From contig JARQTN010000253.1 of the NCBI GenBank assembly GCA_029976695.1, positions 1 through 40,458 of the forward strand: a DNA stretch of 40,458 nt. The letters are read 5' to 3'. The notes under the pieces are model-generated. The model was given only the letters and a program-made list of their open reading frames with translations. It was not told the DNA's origin and did not search any database. The stretch comes from Lewinellaceae bacterium (GTDB taxonomy: Bacteria > Bacteroidota > Bacteroidia > Chitinophagales > Saprospiraceae). How positions within the stretch are numbered: the stretch's first letter is position 1; each line of letters opens with the position of its first letter. Below, piece by piece: positions 8,340 to 17,602 of the stretch. A program made the position numbers and the translations under genes.

Positions 8340-9988
8340 AATGCCGGGGTTCCTGCCTTGACCCTGTAATATCCTTTGTCTGCAATTACCTTGACATCCG
8401 TGGACTCATGGAACGGGAGTTCAGATTTCCTCAGCGTTGAAGATGCCTCCAGTTTGATTTCCACCTGCCCATTGCCAATGAAAAATGGGAATTCAAAACC
8501 ATCCACGACATTCTCCCAATAGTACGTGATTATCGTCTCCCTTCCTTCCTGGCTGAATTGGTATCTCAGGACAGGAATTTGGGCTGTATACAGGTATTGC
8601 CTGAAAAAAGGCTGGAGTTTCAGTTCGCTTTCTTCCTCGAAAAAACCGAGGATATCTTCGGTTTGCACGACGGAACACGCGTGTGTCTGGTACAAACTGC
8701 GTAACATGCTGAACCATTTTTCATCATTTTCAATCGCCATCCTCAATGTGTGCAGGACCCAGGCACCTTTATAATAATGATCACTGCTCATGTATGTATA
8801 ATGGTTCACACCGTGGGGGCCGATTATCGGTTCCCGGTTCAATATGAAATTTTTCTGCGACCGCAAATACCTCTCAGCTGCTTCCTTGCCATGCAGGTAT
8901 TCGACGTACAGGGACTCCATGTAGGTTGTGAAAGATTCGTGTATCCACAATTCTGCGAGATCCGAGGCGCTGATACAGTTTCCCCAATACTCATGGCCGG
9001 CTTCATGGACAATGATATAGTCAAAATCGAACTCACGCGGGATCATCCCTCCCAGGTATCCCCTTTGATATTTGTTCCCGTATGCGATCGCACTTTGATG
9101 CTCCATTCCAAGGTAGGGGGTTTCCACCAGGCAAAAGCCGTCGTCCCAAAAGGGGTATTTACCAAAATAGTATTCAAAAGCCTCCAGTACACCATGCACC
9201 TGCCTGAAATGGGATCTCGCTTTTGCGACATTGTCCCTGAGTACATAATATGACAGGTCAAGAGAATCTCCCGTTTTGGAATAATAAGTGTCGGAGAAGT
9301 TTGCATAGTCCCCGATATTGATCGTGACGTTGTAGTTGTTGATCGGATATTGTACATGCCAGGAATACTTTTTCCTGTTCCTGCCTGCCGGGGCAACCTG
9401 CCTGAGGTTGCCGTTTGAAACGCAAAACAGGTGATCCGGAACCGTAACACGAATGCTCATTGAATCCGGTTCATCACTCAGGTGATCCTTGTTCGGCCAC
9501 CACAGGGAAGCACCGATACCTTCGCAAGCCACACCTACCCAGGGTTTGCCGTTCGGGTCGGTATCCCATATAAATCCGCCGTCCCACGGAGGCATCCGGG
9601 CAGTTTTTGGTTTGCCGGAATAGGTAATGGCCAAGTCTGCTGATGCACCGGGCCTCAATGGCGTTGTTTTGATGAAAATGGCATTGTGCACCCGTTCATA
9701 GGTGCAATCCGAACCATTCAGGGTGATGGCATGGACGGGCATGTTCTCAAACAGGTCTACCTGGATTTCCTGTGTTGCTTCCACGACATTGAACCGAATG
9801 AGGCATTTGCCGGATATCGACCTTTTGTCCAGGTCAACCTCAAGGTCCAGGTCATAGTAGGTCACATCATAACATGTTCTCTGTGGCCTCAAACTCCCCC
9901 TCAGTGAATCGGCAGGCGGGAAATGCCGCTGGGCCATCAGCATGGCGGAAAAAAGGATGAACAGGATGAATGAAAAACTTTTCTTCAT
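8327..9988 (-). CDS. Secreted M1-family zinc metallopeptidase (aminopeptidase N-like)
   Basis: A 553-residue exported metallopeptidase that likely trims N-terminal residues from peptides. The signal peptide is residues 1-20 (ending LFSAMLMAQ). The N-terminal beta domain spans about 35-230. The zinc site is complete: HEAGH at 328-332 plus Glu351 in WIHESF, which is the HExxH-x18-E pattern. The exopeptidase motif GxMEN is present in the variant GMEHQ at 294-298. The protein is shorter than full-length aminopeptidase N because the C-terminal HEAT-like domain is missing. No lipobox or T9SS sorting domain was seen, so a periplasmic location is inferred. It is 9 bases downstream of the SDR gene on the same strand and may be cotranscribed. 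Confidence 0.93.
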   Translation of the reverse strand: MKKSFSFILFILFSAMLMAQRHFPPADSLRGSLRPQRTCYDVTYYDLDLEVDLDKRSISGKCLIRFNVVEATQEIQVDLFENMPVHAITLNGSDCTYERVHNAIFIKTTPLRPGASADLAITYSGKPKTARMPPWDGGFIWDTDPNGKPWVGVACEGIGASLWWPNKDHLSDEPDSMSIRVTVPDHLFCVSNGNLRQVAPAGRNRKKYSWHVQYPINNYNVTINIGDYANFSDTYYSKTGDSLDLSYYVLRDNVAKARSHFRQVHGVLEAFEYYFGKYPFWDDGFCLVETPYLGMEHQSAIAYGNKYQRGYLGGMIPREFDFDYIIVHEAGHEYWGNCISASDLAELWIHESFTTYMESLYVEYLHGKEAAERYLRSQKNFILNREPIIGPHGVNHYTYMSSDHYYKGAWVLHTLRMAIENDEKWFSMLRSLYQTHACSVVQTEDILGFFEEESELKLQPFFRQYLYTAQIPVLRYQFSQEGRETIITYYWENVVDGFEFPFFIGNGQVEIKLEASSTLRKSELPFHESTDVKVIADKGYYRVKAGTPALKTK

Positions 9989-9997
9989 GATCCGGGA

Positions 9998-10876
9998 TTA
10001 CTTTTCAAAGTTGAATGCACGGGTGATCAATTTATCAGCATACCTGTCCGGCAGCCATTTTCGAAAAACTGTATAGAGCCATTTCTGGCGTGCAATTACT
10101 TTCCTGGTGGGAACAGAGCCGATTGTGACCATTCGGTAAATTGCTTCGACAAGAATCTGCGGGGAAAGGAAGTGTTCCCTCTGCTTTCTGATGTAGGCAT
10201 CCTTTTGCCGGAAGATCCATCCGTAGTCCGTATCCTCATATGTCTGCTCTGCAGACAGAGTCTTGTCCCAGATTGGTGTTTCGATACTAGCTGGTTCAAG
10301 GATGACCACGTCAATATCCGGGTAGAGCATACACTCGCGCCGAAGGCTGTCCGTCATGGCTTCCAGGGCAAACTTGGACATTGCATAGGGCCCAAGAAAC
10401 GGGCTTGCGATCAGACCGGATACGGATCCAACCTGAATGATCCGCTTCCTGACACCCGGTTCTGTTCCGGGCCTGAATAATGGAAAGAATGCCTGGATGA
10501 CCTTCAATGTGCCCAGGACATTGACATCCAGCTGGTGTGCGACTTCCGTCATATCGATATGCAGTAGTGGACCGGTCACGGCAATCCCGGCATTATTGAC
10601 GATGGCAACAAGCCTTCCGTCCCGGAGGATCCCCTTCGCTTCTTCTGCTGCATCGCAAACAGCCTTGTGGTCAGTCAGGTCAAAGATGAGCGGGTGAAAA
10701 GCCTCGCCCAGTTCCTCCCTCAATCTGGTGGCATCTTTGTCTGTCCGGATACTCCCGAATACATGATATCCTTTCCCCAGCATGAATTTTGCACATTCAT
10801 GGCCTATTCCGGACGAAACCCCCGTGATCAATATGAAATTCTTCAAGTTTACTCTTTTATCCTGGGCAAGATACAT
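9998..10876 (-). CDS. Short-chain dehydrogenase/reductase (SDR family)
   Basis: A 292-residue NAD(P)-dependent oxidoreductase of the classical SDR fold. The cofactor-binding TGVSSGIG is at residues 18-25, the NNAG motif near 93, the catalytic Ser in VGSVSGL, and YxxxK in YAMSK. The C-terminal part carries extra basic and aromatic residues typical of SDRs resembling retinol/steroid dehydrogenases. The substrate cannot be deduced. The ATG at 10876 gives an 11-residue extension. A TTG 10 codons later (before KNFILITG) would give a more typical N-terminus. The gene precedes the M1 peptidase by 9 bases, but no functional link is apparent. Confidence 0.9.
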   Translation of the reverse strand: MYLAQDKRVNLKNFILITGVSSGIGHECAKFMLGKGYHVFGSIRTDKDATRLREELGEAFHPLIFDLTDHKAVCDAAEEAKGILRDGRLVAIVNNAGIAVTGPLLHIDMTEVAHQLDVNVLGTLKVIQAFFPLFRPGTEPGVRKRIIQVGSVSGLIASPFLGPYAMSKFALEAMTDSLRRECMLYPDIDVVILEPASIETPIWDKTLSAEQTYEDTDYGWIFRQKDAYIRKQREHFLSPQILVEAIYRMVTIGSVPTRKVIARQKWLYTVFRKWLPDRYADKLITRAFNFEK

Positions 10877-10910
10877 TTTGCCTATAAATGTCTGTGAACA
10901 TGTAACTTTG
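10877..10910 (+). promoter_or_regulatory. Promoter of the metallophosphoesterase gene
   Basis: TTTG (10877-10880), a 22-base spacer and TAACTTTG (10903-10910) fit the Bacteroidota TTTG / TAnnTTTG promoter. This is one of the best-formed examples in the window. It lies 43 bases before the ATG at 10954 and directly abuts the divergent SDR start codon. Confidence 0.65.
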
Positions 10911-10953
10911 AAATTCGTTATGGTGTTGTGTTTATATAGTCGAAGATAATCCG

Positions 10954-12183
10954 ATGATCTTTGTCCTTCTGTTTCTCATCATCGCCCTTGATGCCTATCT
11001 TGCCTTTACGATCAGGGATGTCCTGCAATTGTTGGGTGTTCCCGCAGAATACAGCATGATCATCCTGTCCCTTTTTGTCGCACTCTCCCTGTTTGCGATG
11101 ATCTATATCCTTTTCGGTTTTCAGAAAAGGCCGAAGCGCTTTACTCAGCAATCCAAGGACCGGGTATTTGCCACAGTGATCGGGTCTTATATTGCCAAGG
11201 TGGTTACTTCTGTTCTTTTGCTGCTTGATGACCTGAGGCGGTTGATATACTGGATCCTGCAGGTCATTGGCGGATGGGAATTCAGCATGGATCGTACGCT
11301 TGTTGTTTCAGGTGGTGGACTTCTGGTAGGATTGATCCTGTTTATCCTGCTCGTCTATGGCATGGTCAGGAATCCGCACAGGTATCAGGTGAGGCAGGTG
11401 AATGTGCCTGTCAACGGCCTGCCGGAGCCACTTCATGGGCTCCGTATCGTTCAGATCTCTGATATCCACTCAGGGAGTTTCAGGAAGGGGCAACCCATCA
11501 CAAGGGCGATCGAAAAGATCAATGCGCTCAACCCTGATTTCATTTTCTTTACGGGTGACCTGGTAAACCACATTGCCGAGGAGATCGATCCCTACATGGA
11601 CATCTTCAAGGACCTCAGGGCACGGTATGGTGTTTATTCAGTCCTGGGCAACCACGATTACGGGGATTACGTAGCCTGGAAAAATATGGATGCAAAGCGG
11701 GAAAACCTGAAGAAACTGTGTGACAAGCACCGCAAGATGGGCTGGGAACTCTTGTTGAACGAATTCAGGAAAATCCCTGTTGAAACGGCTGAAGTGGGTG
11801 TCATCGGTGTGGAGAATTACTCTGCACATCCTCGTTTTGCCAAATATGGCGATATGAAAAAAGCGACTGAAGGATTTCAGAATGCAGACTTCAATATCCT
11901 GCTTTCTCACGATCCGACACACTGGGATGATGAAATCACGGATAAATATCCCTATGTCGACCTTACCCTGTCGGGGCACACCCATGGTTTTCAGTTCGGG
12001 TTTGAGATCAATGACAGGATCAGGTGGAGCCCGATCCAATATGTGTATCGCCAATGGGCCGGTTTGTATAAGACAGGCAAGCAGTATTTGTATGTGAATC
12101 GTGGATTCGGTTACCTCGGTTATCCCGGCCGGGTGGGGATCCTTCCAGAGATCACGCTGCTGACGCTTGAGCAAGGTCAATGA
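10954..12183 (+). CDS. Membrane-anchored metallophosphoesterase (calcineurin-like)
   Basis: A 409-residue protein with an N-terminal membrane part and a C-terminal phosphoesterase domain. Hydrophobic segments lie at about 1-20, 27-50, 70-95 and 115-140. The metallophosphoesterase motifs then appear in order: QISDIHSG, FTGDLVNH, LGNHDYGD, LLSHDPTHW and LSGHTHGFQFG, which supply the two-metal site. This layout matches YaeI/YkuE-like phosphodiesterases, some of which act on lipid-linked substrates; which substrate is used here is not evident. The final residues lead into a small lipoprotein gene 56 bases downstream on the same strand. Confidence 0.92.
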   Translation: MIFVLLFLIIALDAYLAFTIRDVLQLLGVPAEYSMIILSLFVALSLFAMIYILFGFQKRPKRFTQQSKDRVFATVIGSYIAKVVTSVLLLLDDLRRLIYWILQVIGGWEFSMDRTLVVSGGGLLVGLILFILLVYGMVRNPHRYQVRQVNVPVNGLPEPLHGLRIVQISDIHSGSFRKGQPITRAIEKINALNPDFIFFTGDLVNHIAEEIDPYMDIFKDLRARYGVYSVLGNHDYGDYVAWKNMDAKRENLKKLCDKHRKMGWELLLNEFRKIPVETAEVGVIGVENYSAHPRFAKYGDMKKATEGFQNADFNILLSHDPTHWDDEITDKYPYVDLTLSGHTHGFQFGFEINDRIRWSPIQYVYRQWAGLYKTGKQYLYVNRGFGYLGYPGRVGILPEITLLTLEQGQ

Positions 12184-12239
12184 ATGAAAGGATTTTGTAG
12201 ATTTATGGCAAGAGCCATATCAACTTGCTGAACAGAAAT

Positions 12240-12611
12240 ATGAGAGAATTCTTGCATGTATTATGTGTATGTGTCTTCCTGACTTTTTTTTTGGCCTGTG
12301 CGTCATCAGACAAGCCGGAAAAGTCTGATTTGATAGATAACTGGGTTGTCGTCGGGGCAACCCGCGATGGCCGGGCAACCGAGACGCTCAACGGGGCATA
12401 TTTCAAATTTTCTGACGATGTGCTTGAGACAAATTTTATGGGGGAGGAGATGAGAAATAACTATGTATTGAAGAATCACAATATTTTGATCGGGAAGGAG
12501 AGAAGGCAGTACCAGATCGAATATATTGATCCGGACAGCCTGCACCTTTCTGTGGAGATAAAAGGATATCCATTTCATTTCTTTCTGCACAAGGAATCAA
12601 ATACGAAGTAA
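12240..12611 (+). CDS. Small lipoprotein, lipocalin-like
   Basis: A 123-residue exported lipoprotein. The signal sequence MREFLHVLCVCVFLTFFLAC ends in a lipobox (FLAC), with the modified Cys at residue 20. The mature part resembles short lipocalin-like domains of Bacteroidota: LIDNWVVVGATRDG, later MRNNYVLKNHNILIG and YIDPDSLHLSVEIKGYPFHFFL. The ATG at 12240 was preferred to an in-frame TTG at 12225. The stop codon directly abuts the ATG of the GWxTD gene, indicating translational coupling. Ligand unknown. Confidence 0.75.
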   Translation: MREFLHVLCVCVFLTFFLACASSDKPEKSDLIDNWVVVGATRDGRATETLNGAYFKFSDDVLETNFMGEEMRNNYVLKNHNILIGKERRQYQIEYIDPDSLHLSVEIKGYPFHFFLHKESNTK

Positions 12612-14063
12612 ATGCATGGGTACAGGCACATCATCCTCATATTCGGCTTATTGCTGATCGTCCGTCTCGGCCTTTCCATTGATGTCAGCCTCCAGATGCA
12701 TGCCTTCAAGGGCCCTGAACAGCCCTATCTTGAAATGTCCCTGTATATCATCGGTAAGAGTATCGCTCCATTTTATGTGGATAGTATGCAACAGGGCAGG
12801 GTGGAGGTGCTGATGACCTGTGCAAGGAAGGGCGAGATCGTCCTTGCGGATAAGTATATCCTGAACAGCCCGCTTGGCCAGGAAGTCAATGACTTCCTGG
12901 ATGTGAGGCGTTATGCTGTGGATACCGGGATGTACCGGGTGACATATACCTTTCGCGACCTCGCTGACACACTGAATACATCCACACTGACAGGGGAGAT
13001 CTCTGCTGTGTTTACCGGAACCGGACTCGAACAATCAGATGTCCAGCTTTTATCTGCTGTAAAAAAGAGTGGAGAGAATGAGCAGATGGTGAAGAACGGG
13101 ATATACATGGAGCCACTTCCTTTCGATTTCTACCACAGGGATCTGGACCAGCTGATCGTGTATCATGAGATCTATGGCCTTGACCAGCTCCAGGATGACC
13201 GTTATTATTGCACTGTTTCCGTTTCCACACTGGAGGATCCGGAAACGGCGATCCTTGAGACGCACAAGATGCTGAAGCAGGAACCCGCTTTTGCTTTGCT
13301 GAAACAGGTTGATATCCGTGACCTCCCGTCCGGCAATTATCTCCTGAAGGTAAGTATCCATGACAGCAAGCGGGACCTTTTATCCCTGGAGGAGTGCCGG
13401 TTCCAGAGAAGCAACCCCGAGCGGGACGTCCAGGCATTTGGTGAGACCGCCAGGTCTACCTTGTCAAACAGCTTCACACAGCAAATCCCCCAGGATTCAT
13501 TGGATTACTGCCTGCGTGCCATTGCTCCAGTCGTCTCAAGCATCGACAATGAAGTACTCAACTATGTGATCAAACAGGGCTCTGATGAAAGCAAACGATT
13601 CTTTCTGCACAGGTACTGGTCATCCAGGGACATGGTTCAACCGCAAGCTGTATTTCATGCATACATGAATGTGGCGCGTGCCATCGACAAAATGTACCAA
13701 AGTGGTTTTGGCTATGGTTTTGAGACGGACAGGGGGCATATTTACCTCAAATATGGCAGGCCGGATGATGTGATCACGGTGCTCGATGAACCCAGCGCAC
13801 CGCCCTATGAGATCTGGTACTACAACCAGTTCGAAGCCACGCACCAGGCCAATGTACGCTTCCTGTTCTATAACCCTTCACTTGCAGATAATGACTTCCT
13901 CCTGTTGCATAGCACAGCCATCGGAGAACGAAGCAATCCGCGCTGGGAAATTGTCCTTTATGGTTCGGCACCCAACCAGATCGAAGGCTCCGATTATATT
14001 GGCGGCACGCGCATGCAGGATAACTTTTTCAGGAATGCGCGCAGGCATTTTGAAGGGAACTGA
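12612..14063 (+). CDS. GWxTD domain-containing protein
   Basis: A 483-residue exported protein with a signal peptide at about 1-22. The N-terminal two thirds form beta-rich segments that look like Ig-like modules. The C-terminal GWxTD domain begins near residue 366 (GYGFETDRGHIYLKYGRPDD, here with Phe in place of Trp in GW). It continues with PYEIWYYNQF and NVRFLFYNPSL, and ends in a short Arg-rich tail. GWxTD proteins are widespread in Bacteroidota and related phyla. No biochemical role is assigned. The gene starts immediately at the stop of the lipoprotein gene, so the two are likely one operon. Confidence 0.88.
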   Translation: MHGYRHIILIFGLLLIVRLGLSIDVSLQMHAFKGPEQPYLEMSLYIIGKSIAPFYVDSMQQGRVEVLMTCARKGEIVLADKYILNSPLGQEVNDFLDVRRYAVDTGMYRVTYTFRDLADTLNTSTLTGEISAVFTGTGLEQSDVQLLSAVKKSGENEQMVKNGIYMEPLPFDFYHRDLDQLIVYHEIYGLDQLQDDRYYCTVSVSTLEDPETAILETHKMLKQEPAFALLKQVDIRDLPSGNYLLKVSIHDSKRDLLSLEECRFQRSNPERDVQAFGETARSTLSNSFTQQIPQDSLDYCLRAIAPVVSSIDNEVLNYVIKQGSDESKRFFLHRYWSSRDMVQPQAVFHAYMNVARAIDKMYQSGFGYGFETDRGHIYLKYGRPDDVITVLDEPSAPPYEIWYYNQFEATHQANVRFLFYNPSLADNDFLLLHSTAIGERSNPRWEIVLYGSAPNQIEGSDYIGGTRMQDNFFRNARRHFEGN

Positions 14064-14080
14064 CTGTGCGGACCCAACAA

Positions 14081-14365
14081 TCAAAGTTGATCCATCCATC
14101 CCCAGTGTCCATTATGTAATGCTGTGAAAAAAGCCAGTACGATCAAGGGTGTGAGGATGGCAGCAAAAAGGAATTTAAAGAAAAGCCTGGGTACACGGGA
14201 AGGTTCAATCCATTCCGCAATGAGAGAGATCAGAAGCACGGCCGTGACCAGCACCGGGAAAGTGAGGGTGATGAAAAAGCCGATGTATTCTGATAGCATC
14301 CAGATCGCCGTATACACGATCAACTGGATGAGTATGAACTCGATGAGGCCAATCCTGAAATTCAC
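14081..14365 (-). CDS. Small hydrophobic membrane protein, function unknown
   Basis: A 94-residue protein with three predicted membrane segments at about 5-25, 28-50 and 62-82 and a Trp-rich C-terminus (GHWGWMDQL). The frame starts with GTG at 14365. No alternative ATG keeps the first membrane segment. It is convergent with the GWxTD gene (17 bases) and divergent from the next gene. No family was recognised. The strong hydrophobic pattern on this strand supports a real gene, but the non-ATG start leaves some doubt. Confidence 0.6.
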   Translation of the reverse strand: MNFRIGLIEFILIQLIVYTAIWMLSEYIGFFITLTFPVLVTAVLLISLIAEWIEPSRVPRLFFKFLFAAILTPLIVLAFFTALHNGHWGWMDQL

Positions 14366-14455
14366 ACACGAAAATTGAGAAAATATTGTTAAAGTTTACC
14401 GGGAATCTCCAAAAACAACCCGGTTGTTGGTTATGTGAACTGAAAACTGAATGAA

Positions 14456-14977
14456 ATGACAAAAAGAACAATGCTGTTTGCCGGCCTGGTCTTCCTGGTT
14501 TCTTTCCATTGTATCAGCCAGGAAATCATCACGGACAAAAAAGCTTTCGACAAGCAATATCAGGAAAGGATAAAGCAGGAAGTCCTGGACGGCGTATATA
14601 TCCCTGTTGATCTGTGGGATGCGATGAACGAGCTGGAAAGGCTCACTGATCCGGACATGATCGAGAAGTTCAAAAACGCCCCGGAAGATACGATTGCCAT
14701 AAAACTGCATTTCAGCCTTGGAAGGTGGATTATTCTGAATTGGGGGTTTTACGAGGGCTCCAGGCTTTCCCACACATTAAAGGAAGCAGGCTTGTCCTTT
14801 CCCGATGATATGGCCAGGTTTATCATTGTCAGTTGGCACAGGAAACTGAATGACCTCCCCCTGGATGTGGAGAACCAGATCAGGGTTTTCCAGGAAAAGA
14901 GGGAACAGGAAGCCCTGGAACGCGAAAAAAGAAAGAAGGTGATCAAAACAGACAAACCGGTGGATAAAAATCAGTGA
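14456..14977 (+). CDS. Small secreted protein, DUF6794-like
   Basis: A 173-residue exported protein with a signal peptide (residues 1-21, ending FHCISQ). The core from about 45 to 140 has the conserved look of the DUF6794 family: IPVDLWDAMNELERL, then IKLHFSLGRWIILNWGFYEG and LSFPDDMARFIIVSWHRKLN. The C-terminal tail is a highly charged helix (EKREQEALEREKRKK). The family name is from memory of the motif. No function is known. The gene sits just ahead of the topA promoter and is probably transcribed separately. Confidence 0.72.
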   Translation: MTKRTMLFAGLVFLVSFHCISQEIITDKKAFDKQYQERIKQEVLDGVYIPVDLWDAMNELERLTDPDMIEKFKNAPEDTIAIKLHFSLGRWIILNWGFYEGSRLSHTLKEAGLSFPDDMARFIIVSWHRKLNDLPLDVENQIRVFQEKREQEALEREKRKKVIKTDKPVDKNQ

Positions 14978-14991
14978 TGTTTCAAAATTTT

Positions 14992-14999
14992 TACTTTTG
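14992..14999 (+). promoter_or_regulatory. -7 box of the topA promoter
   Basis: TACTTTTG matches TAnnTTTG and lies 43 bases before the topA ATG. No clear TTTG was seen at the -33 position. Confidence 0.55.
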
Positions 15000-15042
15000 C
15001 AGACACATTCGAGCATAGAAACACATATAATAAAGGATTGAG

Positions 15043-17583
15043 ATGCCAAGAAATCTGCTGATTGTTGAGTCACCTGCCAAAGCGAAGACCATAGAAAGAT
15101 ATTTAGGAAAAGATTTCACCGTAAGGTCCAGTTTCGGGCACGTCAGGGATCTTGACAAAGGTCAGAAAGGCGTTGATGTAGCGCAAAATTTCACTCCAAA
15201 GTATATCATCACACCCGACAAGAAGAAAGTCGTTAAGGAACTCAGGGAATGGGTGAAAAAGGTCGATGAAGTATGGCTCGCTACTGATGAGGACCGCGAA
15301 GGGGAGGCGATCAGCTGGCACTTGTGCCAGGTACTCGGACTCGATGAAGAGGAAACCAAGCGGATCGTCTTCCGGGAGATCACAAAACCTGCCATTCTGA
15401 AAGCGATTGAAAATCCTCGCCATGTGGACCAGAACCTCGTGAATGCCCAGCAGGCACGGCGGATCCTGGACAGGCTTGTTGGATTTGAATTATCCGAAAT
15501 CCTCTGGAGAAAGGTGAAAGGCAAACTGTCTGCAGGCAGGGTGCAATCTGTTGCTGTAAAACTGATCGTTGATCGGGAGCGCGAGATCCAGGCATTTGAG
15601 CCTGCTCCGTTTTTCAGGGTGGTGGCTTTCTTCACAGGCAAGGACGATCTGGGACGTACGATCAGGTTCAAAGCAGAATTACCGTCAAGGCTCGATAACC
15701 TGGAGGATGCTGAGAAGTTCCTTGAGCGGGCTATTGGTGCTACATACACCGTGGAGGACATCGAGGTCAAACCATCCCAGCGCAAGCCGGCTGCACCGTT
15801 TACCACATCTACCTTGCAACAGGAAGCCAGCAGGAAACTAGGGTTTGCTGTGCGCAGGACGATGAGTGCGGCGCAGCGCCTGTATGAAGCAGGTCATATT
15901 TCCTACATGCGTACGGATTCCACGAGTCTCAGCCAGACTGCAATCGAAAGTATTGCGGGCGTGATCAGAGACAGCTACAGCGAAAAATACCTCCATTCAA
16001 GACAATACGCCACAAAGAAGGCATCTGCCCAGGAAGCGCATGAAGCCATCAGACCGACATATGCTGACAGGAAAACCGTGCCTGGCGGGTCGGACGAACA
16101 ACGGTTGTATGAGTTGATCTGGAAGCGCACCGTGGCTTCCCAGATGGCCAATGCACAGTTTGAAAGGACCAGTGTCCGGATCGGGATCAGTACCCTTCCT
16201 GACGATCATTTATTGGCGAAAGGTGAAGTGCTCAAATTTGATGGGTTCCTCAAGGTCTATTTAGAGTCCGTTGATGATGACCAGGAGGATGAAAACGGAA
16301 AGAACGAACTGCCTCCCATGGAAAAGGGACAAACACTTTCCCTGGGCGAAATGCAGGCGATCCAGCGTTTTACGCGACCACCGGCAAGGTATACGGAAGC
16401 TGGTCTGGTCAAAAAACTGGAAGAACTGGGGATCGGGCGTCCATCTACCTATGCCCCGACCATTACGAAAATAATGGAACCCGGCCGTGGGTATGTGGTC
16501 AAAGATAGCCGTGAGGGTGAAGAAAGATCCTACCATGTGCTTACCTTGAAGAATGATGCTATCAAAAAGGAAATCGAGACGGAAATAACAGGATCGACAA
16601 GCAATCGGCTGTATCCCACAGATATGGGTATGCTGGTAACTGATTTTCTTGATAAGCACTTCAAGGAGATTATGGATTACGGCTTCACGGCCAATATCGA
16701 GGAACGTTTCGACTCGATCGCGGACGGACAGATGGAATGGCATGAAATGCTCGAGGCTTTCTACAATCCATTTCATGAAAAAGTGGAGGACACAAAGGAA
16801 AATGCCGGTCGCGAACGTGGAAGGCGAGACCTTGGCATAGACCCGGAAACAGGTCATACTGTACTCGTCCAGATTACAAGGTACGGACCTGTGGTACAGA
16901 TCGGGACCCGTGAAGAGGTCGGGGAGGACGGGAAACCCAGGTTTGCAAACCTTCAGCCCGGCCAGTCAATGGATACAATCACCTATGAGGAGGCGATGGA
17001 ATTGTTCAAGTTGCCAAAATCCCTCGGGACCTACAAGGATGAGGAGGTTTCGATTGGAATTGGAAGATATGGTCCATATGTGAAATTCGGTGACCTGTTT
17101 GTTTCCATCCCAAGGGGGACTGATCCGATGGAAGTGACCATGGAGCAGGCCCGGGAATGGATTGAGGCAAAGCTCGATGAGACACGACCCATTGCAGAAT
17201 ATGAGGGCAAACCTGTGACAAAGGGCAAGGGCAGATTCGGTCCTTTCTTCAAATGGAACGGGATGTATATCAATATACCGAAAAAATACGATCCAGATAC
17301 GATATCCCGTGAAGACATGTTTGCCCTGATCAAGGCAAAAGCCGAAAAGGAAGCGAACCGTTATATCAAGGTTTTCGAGAAGCAAAAGATCAGTATTGAA
17401 AATGGCAGGTGGGGACCTTTCATCCGAAAGGGAAGAAAGTCCATTTCAATTCCGAAGATCGATGGAAACCGGATCACAAGCGAGCAGGCAAAAGAAATGA
17501 CGCTGGAAGAGGTTCAGGAGATCATTGATGGCAAAATGCCCGAGACCGTGATCAAGCGCGTCAAATCTGAAGTTGAAGAATAG
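15043..17583 (+). CDS. topA: DNA topoisomerase I
   Basis: An 846-residue type IA topoisomerase that relaxes negative supercoils. The Toprim domain opens with LLIVESPAKAKTIERYLG and includes the metal-binding ATDEDREGEAISWHL near residue 86. The active-site Tyr288 lies in GHISYMRTDSTSL. RPPARYTEAGLVKKLEELGIGRPSTYAP follows in the core. The C-terminus carries about four topoisomerase C-terminal repeats instead of zinc ribbons (for example IGRYGPYVKFG, KGRFGPFFKWNG and NGRWGPFIRKG), which is usual in Bacteroidota. The start MPRNLLIVES is canonical. Confidence 0.97.
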   Translation: MPRNLLIVESPAKAKTIERYLGKDFTVRSSFGHVRDLDKGQKGVDVAQNFTPKYIITPDKKKVVKELREWVKKVDEVWLATDEDREGEAISWHLCQVLGLDEEETKRIVFREITKPAILKAIENPRHVDQNLVNAQQARRILDRLVGFELSEILWRKVKGKLSAGRVQSVAVKLIVDREREIQAFEPAPFFRVVAFFTGKDDLGRTIRFKAELPSRLDNLEDAEKFLERAIGATYTVEDIEVKPSQRKPAAPFTTSTLQQEASRKLGFAVRRTMSAAQRLYEAGHISYMRTDSTSLSQTAIESIAGVIRDSYSEKYLHSRQYATKKASAQEAHEAIRPTYADRKTVPGGSDEQRLYELIWKRTVASQMANAQFERTSVRIGISTLPDDHLLAKGEVLKFDGFLKVYLESVDDDQEDENGKNELPPMEKGQTLSLGEMQAIQRFTRPPARYTEAGLVKKLEELGIGRPSTYAPTITKIMEPGRGYVVKDSREGEERSYHVLTLKNDAIKKEIETEITGSTSNRLYPTDMGMLVTDFLDKHFKEIMDYGFTANIEERFDSIADGQMEWHEMLEAFYNPFHEKVEDTKENAGRERGRRDLGIDPETGHTVLVQITRYGPVVQIGTREEVGEDGKPRFANLQPGQSMDTITYEEAMELFKLPKSLGTYKDEEVSIGIGRYGPYVKFGDLFVSIPRGTDPMEVTMEQAREWIEAKLDETRPIAEYEGKPVTKGKGRFGPFFKWNGMYINIPKKYDPDTISREDMFALIKAKAEKEANRYIKVFEKQKISIENGRWGPFIRKGRKSISIPKIDGNRITSEQAKEMTLEEVQEIIDGKMPETVIKRVKSEVEE

Positions 17584-17602
17584 ACAGGAGCAGGCAACCC
17601 AG

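Noticed and set aside
8750-9253. 167-codon plus-strand frame opposite the M1 peptidase
   Set aside because: It lies wholly inside the peptidase gene, over its zinc site, and shows no domain or export signal.
15162-15806. 214-codon minus-strand frame inside topA
   Set aside because: Ser-rich antisense of the conserved Toprim region. The topA motifs are unambiguous.
16261-16857. 198-codon minus-strand frame inside topA
   Set aside because: Antisense shadow of a conserved part of topoisomerase I, with no promoter or family signature.
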